Positions 6,847-14,023 of a stretch of DNA of 19,840 bases are shown piece by piece. The position numbers were made by a program, and so were the translations under genes. Numbering within the stretch: position 1 is the stretch's first letter; each line of letters begins with the position of its first letter. Origin of the DNA: an uncultured Collinsella sp. (lineage in GTDB: Bacteria; Actinomycetota; Coriobacteriia; Coriobacteriales; Coriobacteriaceae); NCBI GenBank assembly GCA_900545075.1, contig UQXT01000035.1, positions 1 to 19,840 on the forward strand, read 5' to 3'. Under the pieces are notes generated by a model. That model was not told where the DNA came from. It did not search any database and was given only the letters and a program-made list of their open reading frames with translations.

Positions 6847-8472
6847 ATGGACGTCCGTACGGACGGCGATATTGCCGATAGCTTTTGGTGGCGGCGCACA
6901 ACGCTGACGCGCCGCACTCCTCTGTATGACGCCTGCGTATCGGTGGGGCTGCTGGTCGCGGCGACGATTGTGGGCGCGCTGCTCGACCATCCGGGTCTCG
7001 CGCCGAGCATCATGATCGTCTATGTGTTCGCCGTTCAGCTGTGCGCATTCTTTACCTGCAGTCGCCTGTATTGCTTGCTGAGCTCGGCTGCCGCCGTGGC
7101 GCTCTACAACTTCTTGTTTGTCGACCCGCGCTACTTGCTGTCGTTTATCGACCGCGGCTATCCCGGCATGTTCTTCATCATGTTTGTGGTCTCGCTTGTG
7201 TCGAGCTCGATTGCCTTGGCCCTGCGTCGCGCTTTGGCACAGGCTGCCGCCAGCGACCGCCGCACGCATATGGTGCTCGAGACCAACCGCATGTTGCAGC
7301 GCTGCGCCGACGAGCAGCAGATCGTTCACGCCATGGCCACGCAGCTGGCGCGTCTTTCGGGCTGTCCGGTCGTGTGGTACAGCGCCGACGCCGAGGGCGA
7401 TGACCTGCTGCCGCGTGCGACATACACGGCCGTGGGCGATGCCGCGCCGGTGCACGAGCTGGCGCCGCAGATGCCACCGCGGCTCTCGGCGTCCGCCTAT
7501 GTGGGAACGCCGCTCGATGCTACGTTCGGCGGCTCGGCGTTTTATGGCATCTACCTGACGGTTCGCACAGGCGACGGCTTCGCGCGCTCGGGCGACCCCG
7601 CCTCGGTGGTGGGCGTGCTGGCTATCGTTGCCGAGCCCGACGTGCTGACGCACGAGGAGCGGACACTTGCCGATGCTATCGTGAGCGAAGGCGAGCTGGC
7701 GCTCGATCGCGCCCGCGCCATGGAGGCCCGCGAGGAGGCGGCGGTGCTCGCCAAAAACGAACAGTTGCGCGCCAACCTGCTGCGCTCCATCTCGCACGAC
7801 CTGCGCACGCCGCTCACCAGTATTTCGGGTAATGCCGATGTGCTGCTCGACCAGGGCTCGACCGGCACCGCCGTGCTCGACGCCCAAACGCGCCGCGGCC
7901 TGCTCTTGTCCATTCGCTCGGATGCGCAATGGCTCAACGCCACCGTCGAGAACCTGCTCGCCATCACCAAGCTCGAGGGTGGTGGCATGCACCTGTCGAT
8001 CACGCTCGAGCTCATGGACGATATCGTCGAGGAGGCGCTGCGCCACGTGAACCCTGCCGTGCGCGAGCACGACCTTAAGGTGGTGGCGTGCGATGAGCCG
8101 GCGCTCGTCAACGTCGATGCGCGCCTGATGGTGCAGCTGGTGGTCAATCTGGTGAACAACGCCATCACCTATACGCCCGCAGGCTCGCATATCATGATTT
8201 CGATTAGCGTCGACGATGGACGCGTGGCGTGCTCGGTGGCCGATGATGGTCCGGGCATTGCGCCCGAGGACCGCGAGCGGATCTTTGAGTCGTTCTACAC
8301 CGCCAACCACGGTCTTGCCGACAGCCATCGCAGCGTGGGTCTGGGTCTTTCGCTCTGCCGCTCCATTGCGCTGGCGCATGGCGGTAGCATAGAGGTTGCC
8401 GCGGCGGACCCGCACGGCTCGGTCTTTACGATTGAGCTTCCCGTCGCCGACGTTTCGTTTGATAAGGAGTAG
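6847..8472 (+). CDS. KdpD-type sensor histidine kinase lacking the N-terminal KdpD/Usp module
   Basis: This membrane histidine kinase should phosphorylate the regulator encoded next to it. Residues 28-127 hold four hydrophobic spans with the KdpD-type segment ALYNFLFVDPRY (DUF4118). Residues 140-290 form a GAF-like cytoplasmic linker. The H-box is SISHDLRTPLTS with phospho-acceptor His317. The N-box is LVNNAITYTP, the G1 box is DDGPGIAPED and the G2 box is GLGLSLCRSIALAHGG. Full KdpD proteins are near 900 residues and start with a nucleotide-binding KdpD domain plus Usp domain; this one is 541 residues and starts almost directly at the membrane spans. The regulator gene begins 4 nt after the stop. 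The start ATG has only a weak G-rich site before it. Confidence 0.85.
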   Translation: MDVRTDGDIADSFWWRRTTLTRRTPLYDACVSVGLLVAATIVGALLDHPGLAPSIMIVYVFAVQLCAFFTCSRLYCLLSSAAAVALYNFLFVDPRYLLSFIDRGYPGMFFIMFVVSLVSSSIALALRRALAQAAASDRRTHMVLETNRMLQRCADEQQIVHAMATQLARLSGCPVVWYSADAEGDDLLPRATYTAVGDAAPVHELAPQMPPRLSASAYVGTPLDATFGGSAFYGIYLTVRTGDGFARSGDPASVVGVLAIVAEPDVLTHEERTLADAIVSEGELALDRARAMEAREEAAVLAKNEQLRANLLRSISHDLRTPLTSISGNADVLLDQGSTGTAVLDAQTRRGLLLSIRSDAQWLNATVENLLAITKLEGGGMHLSITLELMDDIVEEALRHVNPAVREHDLKVVACDEPALVNVDARLMVQLVVNLVNNAITYTPAGSHIMISISVDDGRVACSVADDGPGIAPEDRERIFESFYTANHGLADSHRSVGLGLSLCRSIALAHGGSIEVAAADPHGSVFTIELPVADVSFDKE

Positions 8473-8476
8473 CACT

Positions 8477-9190
8477 GTGCCGAACTCTGCCGTAAAACCG
8501 CTCATCTTGGTCGTTGAGGACGACCCCGCCGTCCGCAATCTTATTGTTGCCGCGCTCGAGGCGCACGGCTTGCGCCATATGGCTGTGGAGACCGCCCATG
8601 CCGCTATCGCCGCCGCCTCGTCGCAGACGCCGAGCATTGTGCTGCTCGATCTGGGCCTGCCCGATATGGACGGCGTCAAGGTGGTGGAGTCGGTGCGCGC
8701 ATGGTCGGGCATGCCGATCATCGTGGTCTCGGCGCGCAGCGAGGATGCGGACAAGATCCGCGCGCTCGATGCCGGCGCCGACGATTACCTGACCAAGCCG
8801 TTTTCGGTCGAGGAGCTGCTCGCGCGCATTCGCACGACGCTCAGGCGCCTTTCGTATGCGCAGATTGGCATGGGTGCGTCCGAGGGCTCGTTCGATACCG
8901 GTGAGCTGCATATCGATTTTGATGCCGGCATCGCCACGATGGATGGCGAGGAACTGCATCTGACGCCGATCGAGTATAAGCTCCTGTGCCTGCTGGCACA
9001 TAACGCCGACAAGGTACTAACGCACCAGTTTATCCTGCACGAGATTTGGGGCACGGCAACCAAGAGCGACCTGGCGAGCCTGCGTGTCTTTATGGGCACG
9101 TTGCGCAAGAAGATCGAGTCCGACCCCGCGCATCCGCGCTATATCCAAACGCACGTGGGCATCGGCTACCGATTGGTTACCCAAGGCTAG
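8477..9190 (+). CDS. kdpE: KdpE-type OmpR/PhoB response regulator
   Basis: This DNA-binding response regulator is the likely phosphorylation target of the upstream kinase. The receiver domain (residues 8-125) has the acidic pair in VVEDDPAVRN, phospho-acceptor Asp58 in LLDLGLPDMDG, the conserved Ser in VVSARSED, and Lys in DDYLTKPFSVEELLARI. The winged-helix output domain (about 138-235) contains LHLTPIEYKLLCLLAHNADKV and ends with HPRYIQTHVGIGYRLV. The start is GTG at 8477, 7 nt after AAGGAG and 4 nt after the kinase stop, giving 237 residues and tight translational coupling. The symbol is by family resemblance; no kdpFABC target genes are in the window. The neighbouring kup transcript is a reasonable candidate target. 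Confidence 0.88.
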   Translation: MPNSAVKPLILVVEDDPAVRNLIVAALEAHGLRHMAVETAHAAIAAASSQTPSIVLLDLGLPDMDGVKVVESVRAWSGMPIIVVSARSEDADKIRALDAGADDYLTKPFSVEELLARIRTTLRRLSYAQIGMGASEGSFDTGELHIDFDAGIATMDGEELHLTPIEYKLLCLLAHNADKVLTHQFILHEIWGTATKSDLASLRVFMGTLRKKIESDPAHPRYIQTHVGIGYRLVTQG

Positions 9191-9213
9191 ATCGTCAACC
9201 ACCATCCAATATG

Positions 9214-9279
9214 AGTTGCGGTGAAATAGTTCCTGTTTAGTCCTTTACCAGGCATTTTAGGAACTATTCCACCGCAACT
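9214..9279. repeat. Long inverted repeat between convergent genes
   Basis: Two 21-nt arms (9214-9234 and 9259-9279) match at 20 of 21 positions. They begin AGTTGCGGTG and end AATAGTTCCT, with a 24-nt loop. The repeat fills the gap between the convergent kdpE and rlmKL genes and is followed on the plus strand by TTGTTATTT, so it may act as a bidirectional terminator. Its length and near-perfection also fit a dispersed extragenic palindrome. Confidence 0.65.
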
Positions 9280-9282
9280 TTG

Positions 9283-11841
9283 TTATTTGCCCTTGGGCTT
9301 GCTGGCGTAGAACTTCTTCTTTTTGGACTTGCCGGCAGGGGAGGGTTTGCCGGCAAAGTTGGACTTGCCGTTGCCGGTCTGCGCGTGCGCGGGCACTGCC
9401 GCGCGAGGCTTGCGGGCCTCGGGGTTGCGCAGCCCCTCGACACGCTCGGCAATTTCCTCGGCGCTAAAGCCGACCTCGGCCATGGCGTCCTCGATGGGCA
9501 GGCGGCGCACGATGTAGCAGTGGTGCACCTTCTGGTTGCGCGCGAAGTCCTCGGGGATGGTCTGTGCCGTAATGTCCTCCAGCACGACGCCCGCGCGCGC
9601 GAGCTTGCGCGTTTCGGGGCGGAAGCCGCGCAGGTTGCAGCTAAAGATGGCATGTCCGCCCTGTGCGAGCAGGCGCGATACGCCGGCCAAAAGCTCAACA
9701 TGGTCGCGCTGGACATCCCAGGTGCGGCGGCCCATCTTGGATGAGTTCGAAAACGTGGGCGGATCGACAAAAATCAGGTCCCAGCGGTTGCGCGTCTGGC
9801 GCTGGTCGCGAATCCAGGCGAGCACGTCGTCGCGCACAAAATGATGCTGCGGACCAACAAAGCCGTTCTGGCGCATATTGCGCTCGGCCCAGTCCAGGTA
9901 GGTGTTGGAAAGGTCGACTGTCACGGTTTCCTCGACGCCGCCGTCGGCCGCATAGCAGGTGGCGGTGCCGGTGTAGGCGAACAGGTTGAGGAAGCGGCGC
10001 GCCTGCTTGGCGTGCTCGCGCACCAGGTTGCGGGTGACGCGGTGATCCAAGAAGATGCCCACATCCAGGTAGTCATCAAAGTTGACGGCAAAGGTGAGTC
10101 CACCCTCTTCGATGAGCGGCAGGCGACGGCGTGCGATGTTGGCGCGCTCGCCCGAGCCGCCCTTGCCGGCGCCCTGCTTGCCGTACTGCGAGCCGCCGCG
10201 CGAACGCATGCGGGCCTTGGCGTGCACGTGCTCGGCCGGAACATCAAGGATGCGCGGCGCGATGGCCAAGATGTCGAGCATGCGGGCCTGGGCCAGTGCG
10301 GGGTCGATGGTCTTAGGTGCGGCGTATTCGGCAATGACGAGCCAGCGGCCCGGCGTCTGCGGGCAGCCCTCGTACAGGTCGATGGCGGCGGAGTAGTCGG
10401 GCAGGTCGGCATCGTAGACGCGGTAGCAGCTCACGCCCTCGCGCTTGGCCCACTTGCGGCGCAGACGGGCGTTCTTGCGCAGGCGGTTGGCGAACTGCTC
10501 GGACTCCGGGATGAGCACGGGCAGCGGCTTGCCGTCGCCCAGGTCGAGCGCGGCGGCAGGTTCGGGCATGGAGGAAGTGGCGGCTTCGGCTTCGGCGTCC
10601 GCGGTCTGCTCCTCGGTGTTTGCGCTGGTCGCAGCCTCAAACGCTGCGGCGGCGTGGTCGAGCGAAGGCCAGACTTCAAGAGCCGCCTCCTCGTTATTGG
10701 GCATGACGGCGATGGAGCGCACGGGCTCGGCGCGGAGCGCGCGGGCCAGCAATCCGTCGCGGGTGAGCGCGGCGACCGGTGCCGAAGCGAGCTCGGGCGC
10801 GCGGCGCAGCTCGCCGACCAGCGTCATGGCATCGTGCATGAGCGAAAGCGGGGTCTCGGTGGTGTCTGCGACCACGGCGGCACCGGCGACGGCGCCCGCA
10901 TGGTCCAGCACGGTGGCGGGCTTGGCGGCGCAAAAGTCGACAAAACGCTTGTAGCCAGCGCTCTTGACCATGCGCTCGGCAGTCTTGCGGGCGGCGGGGT
11001 CGATGTCTGCGGCCACGATGCGCGCCTGGCGCTCGCGCGCTGCCGCCTCGCGCGAGCGCGCCTCGGCAAGCAGCTGCTCCCACAGGGCGGCGTCGTGCAG
11101 CTGCCAGCCCTCAAAGCCCCAGCGCTCGCGTGCGGCGCCCGGGGCGCGGTCGGTCAGAATGTTCACGGCTTCCAGCAACAGGCCGCCGCCGGCGCACGAG
11201 GCATCGATTAGCGTGGGCAGGGCTTCGTTCTCGTAATCGTCGGCCGTCAGCTCGCGCTCGCATAGCGCGGTCCAGCCAACCTGCGCCAGCACCAGGGCGG
11301 CGTAGTCGGGGCGCAGCACGTGCGCGCCCTCGCCGGCGCGGGTCGCTGCGGGCGGCAGGCGTTTGAACAGCGGGTCGCCCGAAAGGTCCAGGCTGATGCT
11401 CGCGCGGCGCTGGCGCAGCGAAAGCAACAGGTGAACGTCGGGATCGGCGGCGTCGACATCGGCGCGACGGCCCGTGGTCTCGGCCAGACGGTCGCACAGC
11501 GCGTCCTTGGCGCGCAGGGCCGAGAAACGCGTGTTGCGCAGCTGCTCGGTCACGCCGCGGGCGGTGATGGCGATGGTGGCGCCGGGGCGGATGATGGTCT
11601 CCCAGGTGATGTCGTAAACGCTATCGTACAGTTCATCGGCATCCTGCGCCTCAAAGCGCCCGAGTACCACGAACACACGGCTCGCCAGGCGCGACCACAG
11701 ACAGGCGCGGTAGCCTTCTTCGAGCTCGCCCTCAAATGTAGCGCGGCCCTTCAGCCGGCGAACATGCGAAAGCCCGAGGCGTTTAAGCTCATCGGCGAGT
11801 GCGGACTCAAAGCCCTCGGGGCAGCTTGCGTAAAATTCCAT
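9283..11841 (-). CDS. rlmL: Fused 23S rRNA methyltransferase RlmKL with degenerate RlmL active site
   Basis: In family members the N-terminal half makes m2G2445 and the C-terminal half makes m7G2069 of 23S rRNA. Residues 1-200 form the ferredoxin-like and THUMP RNA-binding part. Residues 210-300 keep the RlmL layout (APGAARERWGF, GWQLHDAALW, IVAADIDPAA). However, the SAM loop expected as DPxCGSGT reads DASCAGGG, and the catalytic NPPY motif is absent: about residues 322-330 read AVVADTTET. An acidic Ala-rich linker (400-430) leads to the RlmK half, which looks intact: RVYDADLPDYSAAIDLY, FLNLFAYTGTATCYAADGG and IFVDPPTFSNSSKM. The C-terminal tail (from 805) is basic. At 852 residues it is longer than the roughly 700 of the E. 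coli protein. RlmK activity is likely; RlmL activity is doubtful. Confidence 0.85.
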   Translation of the reverse strand: MEFYASCPEGFESALADELKRLGLSHVRRLKGRATFEGELEEGYRACLWSRLASRVFVVLGRFEAQDADELYDSVYDITWETIIRPGATIAITARGVTEQLRNTRFSALRAKDALCDRLAETTGRRADVDAADPDVHLLLSLRQRRASISLDLSGDPLFKRLPPAATRAGEGAHVLRPDYAALVLAQVGWTALCERELTADDYENEALPTLIDASCAGGGLLLEAVNILTDRAPGAARERWGFEGWQLHDAALWEQLLAEARSREAAARERQARIVAADIDPAARKTAERMVKSAGYKRFVDFCAAKPATVLDHAGAVAGAAVVADTTETPLSLMHDAMTLVGELRRAPELASAPVAALTRDGLLARALRAEPVRSIAVMPNNEEAALEVWPSLDHAAAAFEAATSANTEEQTADAEAEAATSSMPEPAAALDLGDGKPLPVLIPESEQFANRLRKNARLRRKWAKREGVSCYRVYDADLPDYSAAIDLYEGCPQTPGRWLVIAEYAAPKTIDPALAQARMLDILAIAPRILDVPAEHVHAKARMRSRGGSQYGKQGAGKGGSGERANIARRRLPLIEEGGLTFAVNFDDYLDVGIFLDHRVTRNLVREHAKQARRFLNLFAYTGTATCYAADGGVEETVTVDLSNTYLDWAERNMRQNGFVGPQHHFVRDDVLAWIRDQRQTRNRWDLIFVDPPTFSNSSKMGRRTWDVQRDHVELLAGVSRLLAQGGHAIFSCNLRGFRPETRKLARAGVVLEDITAQTIPEDFARNQKVHHCYIVRRLPIEDAMAEVGFSAEEIAERVEGLRNPEARKPRAAVPAHAQTGNGKSNFAGKPSPAGKSKKKKFYASKPKGK

Positions 11842-11868
11842 GGGTGACCTCTCTGGTTGCGTCGCTCC

Positions 11869-11878
11869 ATTATATGAT
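11869..11878. promoter_or_regulatory. Overlapping divergent -10 candidates
   Basis: In the 75-bp gap between rlmKL and the HAD gene, the minus strand has a perfect TATAAT (11874-11869) and the plus strand has TATGAT (11873-11878), sharing two base pairs. The predicted start sites leave leaders of about 20 nt and 30 nt. Neither has a clear -35 element. If both are used, the two promoters would exclude each other. Confidence 0.35.
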
Positions 11879-11916
11879 GGATACTTCGTTTACTCTCGCC
11901 CCCGAAAGGAACCCAT

Positions 11917-12744
11917 ATGATTGATGCGTGCCCCGATTCTGCCGTGCTCTTTTTTGACGTGGACGGCACGCTGACGTCGTTCGATCCCGACAACATGACC
12001 GACAAGGACTTTTCGGCGGTTCGCCCCTCGCAGGCGGTGATCGAGGCGTTTCATCGTCTGCGCGACGCAGGGCACAAGGCGTTTATCTGCACGGGTCGTC
12101 CCTTGTGGCTGATTGCCGATGGCCTGCGTGCTTTGGAGCCTGCGGGTGTCGTTGCCATGGCGGGCGCCACGCTCGAGGTCGAGGGTCGCGTGGTGCATGA
12201 GGACTGCTTTGACGAGGACGTTATCGAGGAGCTTGCGCGCCGTATGGCCGCGGCAGGGATTGAGGCCTTTTTCGAGACCAACGTGGCTACTTTTGCCCTG
12301 GAACCCGCGGGTGTTGAGCAGTCGTCTCTGATCGGCCCTTCTGTGGTGCACAGCGCCGAGGAGATGCGCGTCGACGGCAGTCTGCGCGTGGGCAAGGTAT
12401 GCCTCAATGTGCCCAGTTTGGCTCGCGTAGCCAACGATGACGGCTTTATCGATTGCGAGTTTGAGCTGTGTAACACCGGTGGCCAGAATCGCGAGCTGAG
12501 CCCCAAGGGCATTGACAAGGGCGTGGGCGTGGCGCGAGCGCTGGCGTATCTGGGCCGCACTGGCAACGCGCGCACCTTTGGCTTTGGTGATTCGGGTAAC
12601 GACCTGGGCATGCTCGCCGCTGTCGAGACGGCCGTGGCCATGGGCAACGCCATGCCTGAGGTCAAGGCGGTCGCCGACTACGTGACCGACGATGTCGCAT
12701 ACGACGGTACCGTCACAGCGATGCAGCATTTCGGCCTCATCTAA
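11917..12744 (+). CDS. Cof-type HAD-superfamily phosphatase
   Basis: This is a predicted Mg2+-dependent cytoplasmic phosphatase of the Cof/HAD-IIB group, which dephosphorylates sugar phosphates and similar metabolites. Motif I is FFDVDGTLT with nucleophile Asp14 and acid Asp16. Motif II is FICTGRP (Thr59). Lys201 in GIDKGVG is the motif III lysine. Motif IV is FGFGDSGNDLGML (Asp225, Asp229). The cap between motifs II and III is of the C2B kind typical of Cof proteins. At 275 residues it is of normal length. The start ATG follows AAAGGA by 7 nt. It is divergent from rlmKL, and the transaldolase gene follows on the same strand after 193 bp. The exact substrate cannot be assigned. Confidence 0.88.
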   Translation: MIDACPDSAVLFFDVDGTLTSFDPDNMTDKDFSAVRPSQAVIEAFHRLRDAGHKAFICTGRPLWLIADGLRALEPAGVVAMAGATLEVEGRVVHEDCFDEDVIEELARRMAAAGIEAFFETNVATFALEPAGVEQSSLIGPSVVHSAEEMRVDGSLRVGKVCLNVPSLARVANDDGFIDCEFELCNTGGQNRELSPKGIDKGVGVARALAYLGRTGNARTFGFGDSGNDLGMLAAVETAVAMGNAMPEVKAVADYVTDDVAYDGTVTAMQHFGLI

Positions 12745-12937
12745 TGAATCCCGCGTTCTGACGTTTGCCCAAACTGTGACTCTTTGCTTTTGCATGCTCA
12801 ATCGATTTATCAATCCAAACACTGAGGTGTTTATACCGTTCGCCGAGAAGATAAAAAACCGCAGCTCACGCCTTGATAAACGTAGGTAAAGTGTTTAGCA
12901 GTTTACCGGCCTTATGCAAACGAAAGGAATCAGGCAG
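12745..12937. other. Intergenic gap before the transaldolase gene
   Basis: The 193-bp gap holds a small hairpin AAACAC-TGAG-GTGTTT (12817-12832) about 70 nt past the phosphatase stop, too weak to call a terminator, and an A-rich run near 12852. A short inverted repeat GGTAAA/TTTACC (12885-12907) lies just before the transaldolase ribosome-binding site. TTGATA at 12873 could be a -35 element, but the paired -10 is poor. I see no gene here. Confidence 0.3.
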
Positions 12938-13642
12938 ATGGCAATCAAGGTGTTCGCTGACGGTGCAAACCTCGAGGGCATGCTCGACATGTACGAGAAC
13001 GGCAACGTTCAGGGTTTCACGACCAACCCGTCCCTTATGAAGAAGGGCGGCGTGACGGATTACCGCGCGTTTGCCAAGGAGGTCCTGGCCCACATCACCG
13101 ATGTGTCCGTCTCGTTTGAGGTCTTTGCCGACGACGTCGAGACCATGGAGGTCGAGGCGCGCGAGATCGCTACCTGGGCCGAGAACGTCTACGTCAAGAT
13201 TCCGTGCGTGACTACCAAGGGCGAGTCCACCGCCGAGCTGGTGCGCAAGCTTTCGGCCGACGGCATCAAGGTCAACGTCACCACCATCTTTACGCCTACG
13301 CAGGTCGACGAGATGGTCGAGGCCGTTGACGCCGAGACGCCGTCCATTATCTCGCTCTTTGCCGGCCGTATCGCCGATACCGGCGTCGACCCCATTCCGT
13401 TTATGACGGAGTCGGTCAAGAAGGCCGCCGCCAAGCCCAACTGTGAGGTCCTGTGGGCGTCCACGCGCGAACTTATCAACATTTACCAGGCAGAAGCCTG
13501 CGGTTGCCAGATCATTACAGTGCCCAACAGCATCCTGGCCAAGCGCAAGAACATCGGTCGCGACCCGTACGAGGTCTCGCTCGACACCGTGCGCGGCTTT
13601 GCCAAGGATATCGCGGCGCTCGGTTTCCATATCCTGCCGTAG
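12938..13642 (+). CDS. Transaldolase, short TalC/fructose-6-phosphate aldolase type
   Basis: This is a class I aldolase-fold enzyme of the non-oxidative pentose phosphate pathway, moving a dihydroxyacetone unit between sugar phosphates through a Schiff base. The signatures are FADGANLEGM, GFTTNPSLMKKGG, VYVKIPCVTTKGE with Schiff-base Lys87, KVNVTTIFTPTQ, ISLFAGRIADTGVDP and LWASTRELINIYQAEACGC. At 234 residues it belongs to the short subfamily rather than the TalB group of about 316. Whether it acts as a transaldolase or as fructose-6-phosphate aldolase cannot be decided by eye. The start is the ATG 9 nt after AAAGGA; the ATG at 12914 precedes that site and is rejected. The last nine codons, including the stop, recur in altered form at 13772-13798. 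Confidence 0.9.
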   Translation: MAIKVFADGANLEGMLDMYENGNVQGFTTNPSLMKKGGVTDYRAFAKEVLAHITDVSVSFEVFADDVETMEVEAREIATWAENVYVKIPCVTTKGESTAELVRKLSADGIKVNVTTIFTPTQVDEMVEAVDAETPSIISLFAGRIADTGVDPIPFMTESVKKAAAKPNCEVLWASTRELINIYQAEACGCQIITVPNSILAKRKNIGRDPYEVSLDTVRGFAKDIAALGFHILP

Positions 13643-13672
13643 CGCGAACACCGACTGTACCGTGGGCTGTTC

Positions 13673-13744
13673 GCCCCGGCCTTTCCTTTCCCTATCGCTC
13701 ACGCGCTCCGCGAGGGTCGCGCTAGGCAAAGGAAAGGCCGGGGC
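13673..13744. repeat. 72-bp hairpin with perfect 17-bp arms
   Basis: GCCCCGGCCTTTCCTTT (13673-13689) and AAAGGAAAGGCCGGGGC (13728-13744) are exact reverse complements. The 38-nt interior continues to pair in part: CCTA with TAGG and CGC with GCG. It starts 30 nt after the transaldolase stop. It lacks a T-run, so it may stabilise the mRNA 3' end or be a mobile palindrome. Confidence 0.6.
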
Positions 13745-13771
13745 TGCCGGCACGAGCTTGCCAGCAAGTTG

Positions 13772-13798
13772 GCGCTTGGCTTCCATATCCTGCCGTGA
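13772..13798 (+). pseudogene. Remnant copy of the transaldolase 3' end
   Basis: This segment would encode ALGFHILP plus a TGA stop, matching the last eight residues and stop (TAG) of the transaldolase. Within the eight codons only two bases differ, both synonymous (CTC to CTT, GGT to GGC). The preceding in-frame residues (HELASKL) do not clearly match the gene. The synonymous pattern suggests a remnant of a second, once functional transaldolase copy, or recombination with a paralogue. At 27 nt it is too short to be certain. Confidence 0.4.
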
Positions 13799-14015
13799 GC
13801 AAAGGTACCCCCGCCTGCGCCGTGCAAAATTGAGAGTATTCAGCAAGGTAAAGGTCTTTATCAGTTGACCGAAGCATGGAACGGCCCCCGTTTTGGCTCT
13901 GACGACGCTAAAACGGGGGCTGTTTTTTGCTTTTTCGTCTCTGAGGGGCATCCGGAACGGTGGAATTTGCAGAATACTCGCGATTTTGCACATCGCTACA
14001 GGGGGTACCTTTGCT
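13798..14015. repeat. 218-bp MITE-like element with 49-bp terminal inverted arms
   Basis: The outer arms AGCAAAGGTACCCCC (13798-13812) and GGGGGTACCTTTGCT (14001-14015) pair perfectly. After 10 unpaired bases on each side, TGCAAAATTGAGAGTATTC plus AGCAA (13823-13846) pairs with 13967-13990 at 21 of 24 positions. The equal internal loops indicate one long eroded palindrome. The centre carries the terminator at 13884-13935. It contains no credible gene and ends 8 bp before the tex stop codon. Confidence 0.6.
13884..13935 (+). terminator. Strong intrinsic terminator in the transaldolase-tex gap
   Basis: GCCCCCGTTTT (13884-13894) pairs exactly with AAAACGGGGGC (13910-13920) over a 15-nt loop, followed by TGTTTTTTGCTTTTT. 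It faces the plus strand and would end transcripts from the transaldolase gene about 240 nt past its stop. There is no T-run for the minus strand, so it does not serve tex. Confidence 0.8.
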
Positions 14016-14023
14016 TTGGCGGT

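Noticed and set aside
6730..8754. Minus-strand open frame opposite the sensor kinase
   Set aside because: It shows the same shadow pattern; the plus strand carries all histidine-kinase motifs in order.
12873..12907. Relation between AAACGTAG here and the 16268 element arms
   Set aside because: Only eight bases match, which is expected by chance at this scale.
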